Source of the DNA: JAUUSJ01 sp051880475
GTDB taxonomy: Bacteria; Bacillota; Clostridia; Lachnospirales; Lachnospiraceae
NCBI GenBank assembly: GCA_051880475.1
Contig: JBJEOA010000004.1
Coordinates: forward strand, 107,232 to 171,231
DNA: 64,000 nt
Direction: 5' to 3'
The notes beneath the pieces are model-generated. The model was not told the DNA's origin, did no database searches, and saw only the letters and a list, made by a program, of their open reading frames with translations. The number at the start of each line of letters is the position of its first letter. Position 1 is the stretch's first letter. Below, piece after piece: positions 52,145 through 59,730 of this stretch. The position numbers and the translations under genes were made by a program.

Positions 52145-53666
52145 CTTTATCAACCTCCACATCTGCTTTGAAACCGTCTATCTCTGTCCTTACTTGCGGT
52201 TCTTCCATTTCAACAATGCCTTGTTGCTCTTTAATACGTTTAATCTCTTCTTGTTTTTCTTCTTCTGTAAGAGTATCTCCGTATAGTTCCTCCACTGCCT
52301 TTTCGATACTCATAACACCGTAGTTTTTCGCTTTTCCAACCGTTTCTACCACGGTGTCGAACGACGGAGAAGCGTACTCTCCAAAGCTTATAGATATCTC
52401 ATACTCTCCATGTGAAGGACCACGCATTAAGTCATATACCATCATTATTTTAGAGATAATATCTGGTATCACCTTCGTTAGTGTATCCGCCAAGCTACTT
52501 CTAACCTCTAGAGTTATCTTTTCCTTTTCTCTTTGGCTTTCTGCATTGTCTGTCTTTTTAAGGTCAATTCCTAATGTAGACGGACTCATAATCCCTTGCA
52601 GCACTAAGTCCATAAAAGTAGTGTAACTAGACAAATAAGCTTCATACGCAATCGCAGGCTGTACAACTTCTATCTTGTCTGATGCTCCCTCTTTCCTAGA
52701 TGTGCCAAGTGCAATATAGTCGTTATCAAAATCGTTTGGCTTTACAATTTCCCCTGTTTCCTCATTACGTGGTATCATATCCTCTGGGATATATCTATTT
52801 ACTCTTCCTTTTCTTATTGCATCGAGCCACTGACTAATTGTCTCATCTAGTCCGTCTATTACATCAGTTTTATCGTCAAACAATGCCTTTCCTCTGCCCC
52901 TCCACTTTTTGGATTTAAAAAACATAAGAGGTGCACCCATAATAAAATCGCCGTTATAGCTTTGTGCTTCATACTGTACAAGCTCCGGGAGTGTACTCAT
53001 CTCTACTTCTTTTCCTGCATCATCTAGCAGTCTATACGTAATATATCCTCTTCCATATGTTTCCTCTAAATGATATTTTTTTGTTTTGCTGTTAGGGTAA
53101 GGAAATTCGGTGTAGAACAATATTTCATAAAGTTTTCCATACTTGTAGTTAAAAAATACATTTTCTGCGTCGTAAAATTCTATCGTTGGATAATTACTAT
53201 TTTCTAACAAGCAAATCTTAAAAGCTCCGTCTCCGCAGGATAGGGAAGAGATAATTGCCTCTTCCAAAACACTATCCCACTCTGTATTTTTTGCTATCTC
53301 TTCCCATAATTGTTTTAATGTTTCCGACTTTTCACTTTCTCCAAAGTCGATATCTTGTATATCTGATAGTAACATTCCTTTGTATCTATCTATTACAATA
53401 GATACAATCCCAGAGTGTATTTTCCTTACACTCCGATACGGAGACGCTGCCCAAAACCTTGACTTAAACGCATCACAACTAGCAGTGGATTTAAAAAATT
53501 GCTCTATCTCACATGGATCACCTCGATATAAAATCTTATTCTTCATAATATTTTCATATAAAGAGACGTGTTCTTGGATTTTAACTCCGTTTGTCCTTCG
53601 AGGCACAATGTCATATAGTTTCGCTACAATTGTTCTAATCCACTCTTTTATATCAATTAACTGCAT
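52122..53666 (-). CDS. Phage portal protein (SPP1-type)
   Basis: This 514-residue protein follows the large terminase and fits the SPP1/HK97 portal group: GDPCEIEQFF, ASPYRSVRKIHSGIVSIVID, a central region (FYDAENVFFNYKYGKL), and APLMFFKSKKWRGRGKALFD with a later STLGIDLKKTDNAESQREKE. The portal forms the DNA channel at one capsid vertex. Confidence 0.88.
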   Translation of the reverse strand: MQLIDIKEWIRTIVAKLYDIVPRRTNGVKIQEHVSLYENIMKNKILYRGDPCEIEQFFKSTASCDAFKSRFWAASPYRSVRKIHSGIVSIVIDRYKGMLLSDIQDIDFGESEKSETLKQLWEEIAKNTEWDSVLEEAIISSLSCGDGAFKICLLENSNYPTIEFYDAENVFFNYKYGKLYEILFYTEFPYPNSKTKKYHLEETYGRGYITYRLLDDAGKEVEMSTLPELVQYEAQSYNGDFIMGAPLMFFKSKKWRGRGKALFDDKTDVIDGLDETISQWLDAIRKGRVNRYIPEDMIPRNEETGEIVKPNDFDNDYIALGTSRKEGASDKIEVVQPAIAYEAYLSSYTTFMDLVLQGIMSPSTLGIDLKKTDNAESQREKEKITLEVRSSLADTLTKVIPDIISKIMMVYDLMRGPSHGEYEISISFGEYASPSFDTVVETVGKAKNYGVMSIEKAVEELYGDTLTEEEKQEEIKRIKEQQGIVEMEEPQVRTEIDGFKADVEVDKDEGEGSE

Positions 53667-53679
53667 CTTATCACCCTCT

Positions 53680-55077
53680 TTATTTCTTCTTTTTCCATGT
53701 GCCTATCAGCATTTCGTATGGCAACCATGCGTATTGTACGCTATTTACCATGTGGTCGTTTTTGTCCTCTGGCGTATTATCTTTATCTTCTAGCCAGCTA
53801 TACGTCTCTAGCTCTCTTATATAATTAACACAAGTGTCTATAATATAAGAACAAGGTATATCTCCTGCAAACCAGTTAAGCTGATTCGATATACGGTCTA
53901 TAATTTTTTCTTTCTTCCACGCATCGTTAAAATTGTAAATACAACCTCGAAGTCTCTTATATTTTAAAAACTCCGTTATTGTTGCTTGGTCTGCGGAGTC
54001 AATAAAAACATCCTTTGCAAAACCCCATTCTTTTCGGTTCCTTTCTAGGAAGTCTATAAAGTTTCTTACCGTATCCGTCGGTGCCAAAGGTGTGTCAACG
54101 TCTGCGTTATTGTAAACTTTTTCGTCAAGCACAAAGAATTTTCCAAAGTTTGTAATGCCAATAAAGCTCATCGAGATAGTGTCAGGAGATTTTTGTGAGT
54201 ATGCTGTATCAAGCCCAGCCGAAAACTGTATAAAATACTCTTTTTGATGCCGATTCGAGATATCTCGAACAAACTGTTTGACATATCCTTTTTTTACTAC
54301 ATGACGTTTTCTATCGAAGTTTGAAAAAATAAGTCCTGTCGCTTTTCCTCTAAGCCCTAATATCTTATTTTTCCAAATTTTTGTACCTTTCGGAGTATTT
54401 CTGATAATCTGCTCTATTTTCTCTTTTGATAAGCCTAAATTATGTACAAAAGAAAAGAACCAATGCACCCATCCAGGTTTTGGCTCTTCTATTAATTCAT
54501 CTAATATTTCTTTTGGCGTATCCTCTTCCCACTCTTTAAGTGGTCTTGAGCAGTTTATATATTCCTTATACACATCTAAAGATGGATCGTCTGGATTTAG
54601 TGTTGCCATAAGGTAGTCGCAACGCATTGCTGCCTCACGTACAAACTCAATATCTGCTGTATTAATCTCATCTATGTATAAACAACCGTACTGTCCTCCT
54701 AGTGCTTTTTGCCACTTAGTTTTGTCTCCATATCCCATTATATAAATAATCTTATCTCCATTATTTGTATGGAACAAGAGGTGTGAAATTTTATCATCTT
54801 TTGTTCCATTACCATTATACTGTACTAAGATTCCAAAATCATCGACGATTCCGAGGTCCTTGTTAATAATATTTTTCTCCGCTGTTCCAGTGTCCTTTGC
54901 TGCGATAATGTGGAGTTTTTTAGGGCTCTTAGCTACCTTTAGCATAAACTTAAAAAGTCCAACCGTTGTTTTTCCTGCTGCCGTAGTCCCTTCCAAAAAT
55001 TCGACTGGTGCATCACATCTTAGGAAGGCTTTGTATTTTTCTGATAATACTAATCTTTCACTGCTCAAAGAAATCAC
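53680..55077 (-). CDS. Terminase large subunit (PBSX family)
   Basis: This 465-residue packaging motor has an ATPase with GTTAAGKTT (30-38) and YGCLYIDEIN (130-139, Walker B plus catalytic Glu), and a C-terminal nuclease domain with SAGLDTAYSQKSPD and KDVFIDSADQATI containing metal-binding acidic residues. It starts 4 bases inside the end of the small subunit gene. Confidence 0.92.
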   Translation of the reverse strand: MISLSSERLVLSEKYKAFLRCDAPVEFLEGTTAAGKTTVGLFKFMLKVAKSPKKLHIIAAKDTGTAEKNIINKDLGIVDDFGILVQYNGNGTKDDKISHLLFHTNNGDKIIYIMGYGDKTKWQKALGGQYGCLYIDEINTADIEFVREAAMRCDYLMATLNPDDPSLDVYKEYINCSRPLKEWEEDTPKEILDELIEEPKPGWVHWFFSFVHNLGLSKEKIEQIIRNTPKGTKIWKNKILGLRGKATGLIFSNFDRKRHVVKKGYVKQFVRDISNRHQKEYFIQFSAGLDTAYSQKSPDTISMSFIGITNFGKFFVLDEKVYNNADVDTPLAPTDTVRNFIDFLERNRKEWGFAKDVFIDSADQATITEFLKYKRLRGCIYNFNDAWKKEKIIDRISNQLNWFAGDIPCSYIIDTCVNYIRELETYSWLEDKDNTPEDKNDHMVNSVQYAWLPYEMLIGTWKKKK

Positions 55078-55583
55078 CCGTCTCCGCTAAGCTGTGTAAT
55101 TAGATCATCTAGTTTTGTTTTTTCCTCGGTTAAGGCAGAAACCTCAATTTTATCTTTAAATAATCCTAGATGTTTGCCTAAAAGCTCAAGTGCTGCTTTT
55201 TTATCATATAAAGACACTTGCCTTTCCTCCAGCGTTCCCTTAGCGGATTCTTGCGTTTTAACCTTTACGGATTGAATACAAGCTAAATCTTCCTCGCTAG
55301 CGTCCTCCCTCACGGCAGCAGTTTTAAAGTCAACGACATCCTTAGCGTTAGCAAAAGCAATTTTGGCAAGTTCATTCAGTACCCTATCTTGTGTAATACC
55401 AGTACGGCGACTTCTCTCTGCTATTGCAGATTCTATAAAAGGTCTAGTTTTGTCTAGTAGTTCAGAACCAATCTGTTTTGCATTATTTACTTTATATCCT
55501 GCCCTTATCGCCGCTTGAGTTGCGTTTAGGTCTATAAGATACTCTTCTACAAATCTTTGCTGTTTATCTGTTAATTTCGCCAT
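55074..55583 (-). CDS. Terminase small subunit (terminase_2 family)
   Basis: This 169-residue DNA-recognition subunit starts AKLTDKQQRFVEEYLIDLNA and has NATQAAIRAGYK near 19-30, then KAALELLGKHLGLFKDKIEV near the end, the full terminase_2 pattern. AAAGGAGGTGG precedes the start, immediately downstream of a terminator-like hairpin (55606-55634). Confidence 0.9.
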   Translation of the reverse strand: MAKLTDKQQRFVEEYLIDLNATQAAIRAGYKVNNAKQIGSELLDKTRPFIESAIAERSRRTGITQDRVLNELAKIAFANAKDVVDFKTAAVREDASEEDLACIQSVKVKTQESAKGTLEERQVSLYDKKAALELLGKHLGLFKDKIEVSALTEEKTKLDDLITQLSGDG

Positions 55584-55605
55584 CTAGTACCACCTCCTTT
55601 GGCAT

Positions 55606-55634
55606 TAAAAAAGAGAGCGTCCATGGCACTCTCT
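55606..55634 (-). terminator. Terminator-like hairpin just before the terminase small subunit
   Basis: On the minus strand AGAGAGTG pairs with CGCTCTCT (one G-U) around a 7-base loop and is followed by TTTTTT. It is only 23 bases before the terminase start codon, so late transcripts from the right would meet a terminator before the packaging genes. Confidence 0.75.
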
Positions 55635-55666
55635 AAAAAAAATATTTATAAAATTTAAAAAAGCTC

Positions 55667-55695
55667 TTGACAAGCACGTATTTACGTGTTATAAT
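55667..55695 (+). promoter_or_regulatory. Consensus sigma-A promoter with palindromic spacer
   Basis: TTGACA (55667-55672), a 17-base spacer and TATAAT (55690-55695) match the consensus exactly. The spacer contains CACGTA (55675-55680) and TACGTG (55683-55688) as an inverted repeat with a two-base centre, a likely operator. It reads into the 46-residue gene, against the phage late genes. Confidence 0.88.
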
Positions 55696-55726
55696 ATATA
55701 CATAATCAAAGAAAGGAGGAAAACAA

Positions 55727-55867
55727 ATGGATGAAACGTTGAGTGAGATAATAAAAGACCTCTCAGAAGCACTTCTAGCTATTGTCTCAACTATCTGCAT
55801 CATAGTTAAGACAGCGAATGAAGTTTCTTCCAAAAGGTCTCGCAGGAAAAGAAGAAGGAAAAAATAA
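55727..55867 (+). CDS. Small membrane peptide with basic tail, 46 aa; possible type I toxin or moron product
   Basis: The peptide has an acidic start, a hydrophobic segment LLAIVSTICIIV (about 16-27), and a highly basic C terminus KRSRRKRRRKK. AAAGGAGG is 6 bases before the ATG. It has its own consensus promoter and its own terminator, and lies in the opposite direction to the surrounding late genes, so it is an autonomous transcription unit. The design resembles small toxic membrane peptides of type I toxin-antitoxin loci, but no named family is recognised. Confidence 0.6.
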   Translation: MDETLSEIIKDLSEALLAIVSTICIIVKTANEVSSKRSRRKRRRKK

Positions 55868-55872
55868 CCCAC

Positions 55873-55897
55873 AGGGGCTAAAAGCCCCTTCCTTCTT
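55873..55897 (+). terminator. Terminator of the small membrane peptide gene
   Basis: AGGGGCT (55873-55879) pairs with AGCCCCT (55883-55889) with a 3-base loop, 6 bases after the stop codon, followed by a pyrimidine-rich TTCCTTCTT. Confidence 0.75.
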
Positions 55898-55905
55898 CCA
55901 CTCAC

Positions 55906-55914
55906 AGTATACCA
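55906..55914 (-). promoter_or_regulatory. Extended -10 element, possible antisense RNA promoter
   Basis: On the minus strand TGGTATACT is an extended -10 element. A transcript from about 55899 would run antisense across the whole small peptide gene and stop at the hairpin 55606-55634, giving an RNA of roughly 290 bases. The same bases contain GTATAC, which could also serve as a -10 on the plus strand. No -35 box is clear. Confidence 0.35.
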
Positions 55915-55933
55915 CATTCATTTGCAAAATAAA

Positions 55934-56113
55934 ATGAAATTTTATCGTATTATTTTTATCACCCTCGCCATCTTTATTTCGTATGACGGATTTAATGGAG
56001 AATTCTCCAATCCAACCATTTTCGATATTATAAAATGGATTGCTTGGATAATTTTCTGTATTTGCTACACACTTTACTCAAGGAGGATAAAACATGAATC
56101 TAAAAAAAATTAG
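55934..56113 (+). CDS. Small two-helix membrane protein, 59 aa
   Basis: The peptide has two hydrophobic helices (IIFITLAIFISY near 5-16, and IIKWIAWIIFCICYTLY near 35-51) and a basic tail. The ATG at 55934 is chosen; a TTG at 55922 is also possible. There is no clear ribosome binding site, which lowers confidence. It overlaps the following XRE gene by 20 bases, suggesting translational coupling. Confidence 0.5.
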   Translation: MKFYRIIFITLAIFISYDGFNGEFSNPTIFDIIKWIAWIIFCICYTLYSRRIKHESKKN

Positions 56114-56288
56114 AACAGAGCGTGGGCTGTCTGTACCTCAACTTGTCGACTTATCTGGTGTACCAAGACGCACTATTCAGGACATCGAAAGCAGAGACGA
56201 CTGTAGAGTATCCACCGCAATCAAGCTTGCGGATGCACTGGGCATCACTCTTGACGAACTCTGTAGGAAAGAGGAAGCTACCGACTAG
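56094..56288 (+). CDS. XRE-family helix-turn-helix protein, 64 aa
   Basis: A single Cro/CI-type domain: KKIRTERGLSVPQLVDLSGV, then RRTIQDIESRDDCRVSTAIK and ALGITLDELC. AAGGAGG precedes the start. It lies on the plus strand next to the small membrane genes and could control that unit, for example through the palindrome in the promoter at 55667-55695. Confidence 0.82.
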   Translation: MNLKKIRTERGLSVPQLVDLSGVPRRTIQDIESRDDCRVSTAIKLADALGITLDELCRKEEATD

Positions 56289-56305
56289 GTAGCTCCTTTT
56301 TCGTT
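56276..56305 (+). terminator. Terminator after the small XRE gene
   Basis: AGCTACC (56276-56282) pairs with GGTAGCT (56288-56294), followed by CCTTTTTCGTTTTT. The stop codon of the XRE gene lies in the loop. Confidence 0.68.
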
Positions 56306-56379
56306 TTTCTCTTACATGATACACTATAGCACAGACTCAAACTATGATGCTACCACAATTTACACAGATTTTAACAGAT

Positions 56380-56808
56380 TTACAAAGATTTTAACAGATT
56401 CTTGTGGCACTTTTGGAACTCCAATAACGCTTGACCATGTAATTGAATCACATAATTATATGTATAGTTCAATTCTACAGCTATTAACTCCCATGTCTTC
56501 ATCTGAACATATCTCTTATATAATACTTCTTTGTATCTACCATCACAAAGTTGATTTATTTCAGAAGAGACTTTGCTTTTAAAATCAATCAAATTATCTA
56601 TTTTTTCAGTAATTTCCCTCTCTTTTTTATCCAATCTTGCATATAAACTTCCAAGTCTATCATTATTTCGACTTGATTGCACTCTTTCCCCCTCTGGACT
56701 TCCACCAAAAGAATACATAAACTCTCTCAATTGCTCTTTATCCCCCATTAGATTATTTATCTCCGAATTTTTACTTCGCACTTGTTGCAAATACTCCTTC
56801 GCTGTCAC
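56380..56808 (-). CDS. DUF1492 / ArpU-like late transcription regulator
   Basis: This 142-residue protein (MTAKEYLQQVRSKNSEINNL, then LIDFKSKVSSEINQLCDGRY, then VLYKRYVQMKTWELIAVELN and VIQLHGQALLEF) matches the DUF1492 family, with a C-terminal sigma-70 region-4-like helix-turn-helix. Such proteins turn on late phage genes. It is the last early gene before terminase, as usual for late regulators. Confidence 0.82.
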   Translation of the reverse strand: MTAKEYLQQVRSKNSEINNLMGDKEQLREFMYSFGGSPEGERVQSSRNNDRLGSLYARLDKKEREITEKIDNLIDFKSKVSSEINQLCDGRYKEVLYKRYVQMKTWELIAVELNYTYNYVIQLHGQALLEFQKCHKNLLKSL

Positions 56809-56833
56809 TCTATCCCTCCTAACACACGAAAGA

Positions 56834-56851
56834 GTCTGTCAATCGACAGAC
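56834..56851. terminator. Hairpin between early small gene and the late regulator
   Basis: GTCTGTC (56834-56840) pairs with GACAGAC (56845-56851) around AATC. On the minus strand only a short T stretch follows; on the plus strand TTTTT follows after 3 bases. It may attenuate readthrough into the late regulator. Confidence 0.45.
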
Positions 56852-56859
56852 CTTCGTTT

Positions 56860-57039
56860 TTAATGCATCTCAATGATAAATTCACTTTTTCTTATCTTTT
56901 CTTGTTGCCATTGCACTCTGTCCTTATAGAACGGACATCTTCTCTTGCCAAACTCATTTTCTGTGAGTATTTTGCACTTTCCCCTGCCGTTATTGGCAAA
57001 ACATCTTACCGTATCGCAATTTGGATATTTATATCCCAT
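56860..57039 (-). CDS. Small Cys-containing phage protein, 59 aa
   Basis: The protein reads MGYKYPNCDTVRCFANNGRG and contains KRRCPFYKDRVQWQQ; four cysteines (8, 13, 22, 35) could bind a metal. A GGAGG site lies upstream of the ATG at 57037-57039, and it starts 7 bases after the helicase stop. Function unknown. Confidence 0.6.
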   Translation of the reverse strand: MGYKYPNCDTVRCFANNGRGKCKILTENEFGKRRCPFYKDRVQWQQEKIRKSEFIIEMH

Positions 57040-57045
57040 CTTCCC

Positions 57046-58443
57046 TCACGCCTCCTCTAGCTTACATCCACACTTTTTATAATGCCTACGCCTTGCTTTC
57101 CAAGCTTTTTCCGCTACCGCATCTACATAATCATAGCAGATAGGGTCTTGCTTTCCCTCGAACTTTCTTGCTACCCTCCCAACACTCTGCACAATAACAG
57201 CATAGTCCTTATGTGGTGTAACAAGATGCAGTCTGTCTAATCTCGGAATATCCAAGCCCTCTTTTGCCAAGCTGTACGAAGCGAAGAGAAAATGTTTCTT
57301 TCCACTTCGCATATCTTCTATTGCCTGCTCCCTCTTAGCCCTTTCTTTCTTACTTGTCATCTTACCATCGATTACAACCGCCTGCTCTCTAATGGCAGCA
57401 GGAAGCCCTTCATGCAAATCATGCAGCTGCTCAAGCCTATCCGATAGAATCAAATTGTAGTGTTCATGATTCTTTATCAGATTGCTCTCTATCAATGCAT
57501 TTCTCTTCCTATCCCTAGATAGAGCAGAAATAAATCTCGCATGAATTAGCATCCCATCCGTATCCAATGCCTCCGCTGGAACTTCCATTAATCCTGTATC
57601 CACTCTCTGCACTGTAACCTGCATTACCGCATCTGCCACTGCCTCTTGTGGCACTACATACATCACATCTCCGAGTAGAGCATACACCGTTTTAATGAGT
57701 CCATCCGACCTATGCACTGTAGCAGAAAGTCCATATTTATGCCTTGCCGCCAGGGAGCTAATTACCTTGTAAAACCTTGTGTAAGAAGTAGGAGTCCCTG
57801 CACATCTATGACACTCGTCCACAACAATCACGTCCCACATATACTTGTATCTACTTAGGTCTTGTTTTTCCAGAGTTTGCACAGTGGCGAAGGTTATCCC
57901 CTCGCCAATATGTACTTTACCACCTGTTATCTTGCCTAGCAGAGACTTGTCTATGTACCTTGCCGCCCTCTCATACGATTGATTAAGTAAATCCGTTGTA
58001 TGCGTAAGCCACAGAGCTTTTAATCCATGCCTTACAATTAAAGCAATCCCCATCTGAGTTTTACCACTCCCAGTAGGAGCTTGTAAAATGCCAAAGCCAT
58101 GCTTCAACATCCCTTGTACAGCATCTTCCTGATAGTCATACAACTCTATGTTAGCATTATAGTCAATTGGATTATTACTTTCAAAATCCATCTCATAGCT
58201 GCATGGAATTTTATAATACTTAATAAGATTATTGATGCGTCGGAAGACTCCAACTGGCACAATAACGTCTTTCCCATTTCTAACGTAAAGCTCCAGCTCT
58301 CTTGGAGTATTTCCAACCCATAGTCCCATACGCTCTTTTTTTATGTACTCGGGATTCGGTATCACAAGCTCTCTTATACAGTATTCTAAAATCTCTCTAG
58401 TCGGATTTGTTATTGTAATCTCGTTGCTTATTTTTACTTCCAT
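57046..58443 (-). CDS. Phage SF2 DEAD/DEAH-box helicase
   Basis: This 465-residue helicase has Walker A APTGSGKT (122-129), the DECH box (209-212), motif III LSATVHR and motif VI (QSVGRVARK). The pattern resembles UvsW/RAD25-type phage helicases. It lies in the early region and probably serves replication or recombination. Confidence 0.88.
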   Translation of the reverse strand: MEVKISNEITITNPTREILEYCIRELVIPNPEYIKKERMGLWVGNTPRELELYVRNGKDVIVPVGVFRRINNLIKYYKIPCSYEMDFESNNPIDYNANIELYDYQEDAVQGMLKHGFGILQAPTGSGKTQMGIALIVRHGLKALWLTHTTDLLNQSYERAARYIDKSLLGKITGGKVHIGEGITFATVQTLEKQDLSRYKYMWDVIVVDECHRCAGTPTSYTRFYKVISSLAARHKYGLSATVHRSDGLIKTVYALLGDVMYVVPQEAVADAVMQVTVQRVDTGLMEVPAEALDTDGMLIHARFISALSRDRKRNALIESNLIKNHEHYNLILSDRLEQLHDLHEGLPAAIREQAVVIDGKMTSKKERAKREQAIEDMRSGKKHFLFASYSLAKEGLDIPRLDRLHLVTPHKDYAVIVQSVGRVARKFEGKQDPICYDYVDAVAEKAWKARRRHYKKCGCKLEEA

Positions 58444-58543
58444 CTTGTCTCACCTCATAATTTTTGCATGGATACCATCTCGTAAACTCCATGCAATATC
58501 TTTTATGTTTGCAAGTCTTACAAGTCGTCTCGAGCTCTTTCAT
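58397..58543 (-). CDS. Small zinc-finger-like phage protein, 48 aa
   Basis: This reads MKELETTCKTCKHKRYCMEF and has cysteines at 8, 11, 17 and 26, the pattern of small metal-binding phage proteins. AGGAG is 7 bases before the ATG at 58541-58543. It overlaps the helicase start by 47 bases and the preceding small gene by 26; the overlaps and the binding site support it. Confidence 0.55.
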   Translation of the reverse strand: MKELETTCKTCKHKRYCMEFTRWYPCKNYEVRQDGSKNKQRDYNNKSD

Positions 58544-58667
58544 TTATGTACTCCTGTAATTCCCTCTTATCTTCTTCTGTCAGAGGTCCATCATTGCTGG
58601 CACTCGCTATTCCCATGCAAAAAGCTCCACACAATGCGCCGAATATCCACGCAAATATATACATCAT
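58518..58667 (-). CDS. Small single-helix membrane protein, DUF3789-like, 49 aa
   Basis: The first 22 residues (MMYIFAWIFGALCGAFCMGI) form one transmembrane segment, followed by an acidic tail. Length and layout recall DUF3789, a tiny early-phage membrane protein of unknown function. The ATG overlaps the previous stop (ATGA) and GGGGG precedes it. Confidence 0.6.
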   Translation of the reverse strand: MMYIFAWIFGALCGAFCMGIASASNDGPLTEEDKRELQEYINERARDDL

Positions 58668-58900
58668 GCTATCGCCCCCTTAAACATTTGTTTGTATCGT
58701 CTTTCCAGTTCGTCATAAACTCCCATAACTAAATCTTTCGCAAGTTTGGACTCATACTTTTTGGCAAAATCATCCCTTGCTTTAGTCAGTTTCTCCCAAT
58801 ACTCATCTGTATCCTCTGGAATATAAAAATCCTTGTAAAGATTCCACAAGTCTTTCATTAACTCAAAATCCCTGTCTCCTTTTTTTATATCTTTCCTCAC
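58664..58900 (-). CDS. Hypothetical early phage protein, 78 aa
   Basis: The start is taken as GTG at 58898-58900 (VRKDIKKGDRDFELMKDLWN) because GGAGG lies 7 bases upstream; an upstream TTG has no site. It is a helical, charged protein with DEYWEKLTKARDDFAKKYES and DLVMGVYDELERRYKQMF. No family recognised. Confidence 0.65.
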   Translation of the reverse strand: MRKDIKKGDRDFELMKDLWNLYKDFYIPEDTDEYWEKLTKARDDFAKKYESKLAKDLVMGVYDELERRYKQMFKGAIA

Positions 58901-59289
58901 ATCCAGTCCTCCAATCTGCAACCAAATGTCTTTATCTGATCCAAATTAACACTGGCTCTTCCAGCCTTACCATATCTAGCAAGATTAGCGTAGGACATTA
59001 TGTAAACTCCCTCACTTGTCTTTAATGCAAATAAATACTCGCCATTTCCACAATTTCGCCAGCACTTTGCCGCTAAATGCTGGTTTAACTCAATACGATC
59101 AAGTTCAAACTTGTCATTTATGCACTCTTTGCAATCTATTAAATAAGGTTTACAATCTTTTACAGCAAAAATATCCGCTGGCTGTCCATTTTTACTGCCA
59201 ACTATTTTATGTGCCCAGTATCCGCTATTTGATAATGTCTGTGCAAACTCTATCTCAAAGTCATTTCCAGACTTTTTATTATTAATCAA
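58897..59289 (-). CDS. RecU/Holliday-junction-resolvase-like PD-(D/E)xK nuclease
   Basis: This protein of about 130 residues has GNDFEIEFAQTLSNSGYW, GQPADIFAVKDCKPYLIDCK and HLAAKCWRNCGNGEYLFAL, the PD-(D/E)xK fold with the acidic metal ligands in PADIF and the D-x-K-E of LIDCKE. The start is best set at TTG (59287-59289) with GGAGG upstream; an ATG 24 bases earlier overlaps the XRE gene more. It probably resolves recombination intermediates. Confidence 0.78.
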   Translation of the reverse strand: MINNKKSGNDFEIEFAQTLSNSGYWAHKIVGSKNGQPADIFAVKDCKPYLIDCKECINDKFELDRIELNQHLAAKCWRNCGNGEYLFALKTSEGVYIMSYANLARYGKAGRASVNLDQIKTFGCRLEDWM

Positions 59290-59488
59290 ATCTATCTCCC
59301 TCCATAAAAGCATCTTCGTACTTTAATCCCGTTGCCTTTAAAATTTTGTCTATGCTCTTTTTATTGGGACATATCTTACCGCTTAAGTATCTGCACATTG
59401 TACTGTCCGTCACACCGCACAGTCTCCCAAATTCATTTATAGACAGATTGTTGTCTATTATATATTTTTCTAATGTCGGATAAAGCAT
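59282..59488 (-). CDS. XRE-family HTH protein, 68 aa
   Basis: A short Cro/CI-type domain with SINEFGRLCGVTDSTMCRYL and KSIDKILKATGLKYED. The ATG at 59486-59488 (MLYPTLEKY) follows GAGGATT. It is cotranscribed in the early region, upstream of the nuclease, and may regulate early phage genes. Confidence 0.8.
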   Translation of the reverse strand: MLYPTLEKYIIDNNLSINEFGRLCGVTDSTMCRYLSGKICPNKKSIDKILKATGLKYEDAFMEGDRFD

Positions 59489-59490
59489 TT

Positions 59491-59700
59491 TCAATCCTCC
59501 TCATTTATTTGTTTTAAATCAATATCAATATGGCAATTGCTAGGTATACTAATGCCTTTCTCTTTTATTTCTCTGTCTAATAATTCTTCTTTTACAGCGT
59601 CTATGAAGTAAGTACTTATTTTAAGTATTTCTTTATCTTGCTCAAAAAGACAAATTACTTTATTTCCAGATATGGATTTTAAAAACTCTCTAACTGTCAC
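59491..59700 (-). CDS. Hypothetical early phage protein, 69 aa
   Basis: This starts with GTG after GGGAGAGG. It is acidic (IDIDLKQINEED at the end) with no recognised family or cysteine motif. Position among small early genes only. Confidence 0.6.
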   Translation of the reverse strand: MTVREFLKSISGNKVICLFEQDKEILKISTYFIDAVKEELLDREIKEKGISIPSNCHIDIDLKQINEED

Positions 59701-59730
59701 TTTTCTTCCTCTCCCTTCATAATCTTGTTT

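Noticed and set aside
55633..55917. Minus-strand open frame of 94 codons over the small peptide unit
   Set aside because: It covers the plus-strand promoter, peptide gene and terminator, has no ribosome binding site, and the plus-strand gene is better supported.
56355..56402. Direct repeats containing GATTTTAACAGATT near the end of the DUF1492 gene
   Set aside because: Two imperfect copies in AT-rich DNA at a gene end; too short and few to call a CRISPR, iteron or attachment site.
56316..56582. Plus-strand open frame of 88 codons opposite the DUF1492 gene
   Set aside because: No binding site and largely opposite a recognised gene; the region also contains A/T-rich direct repeats that prolong open frames.
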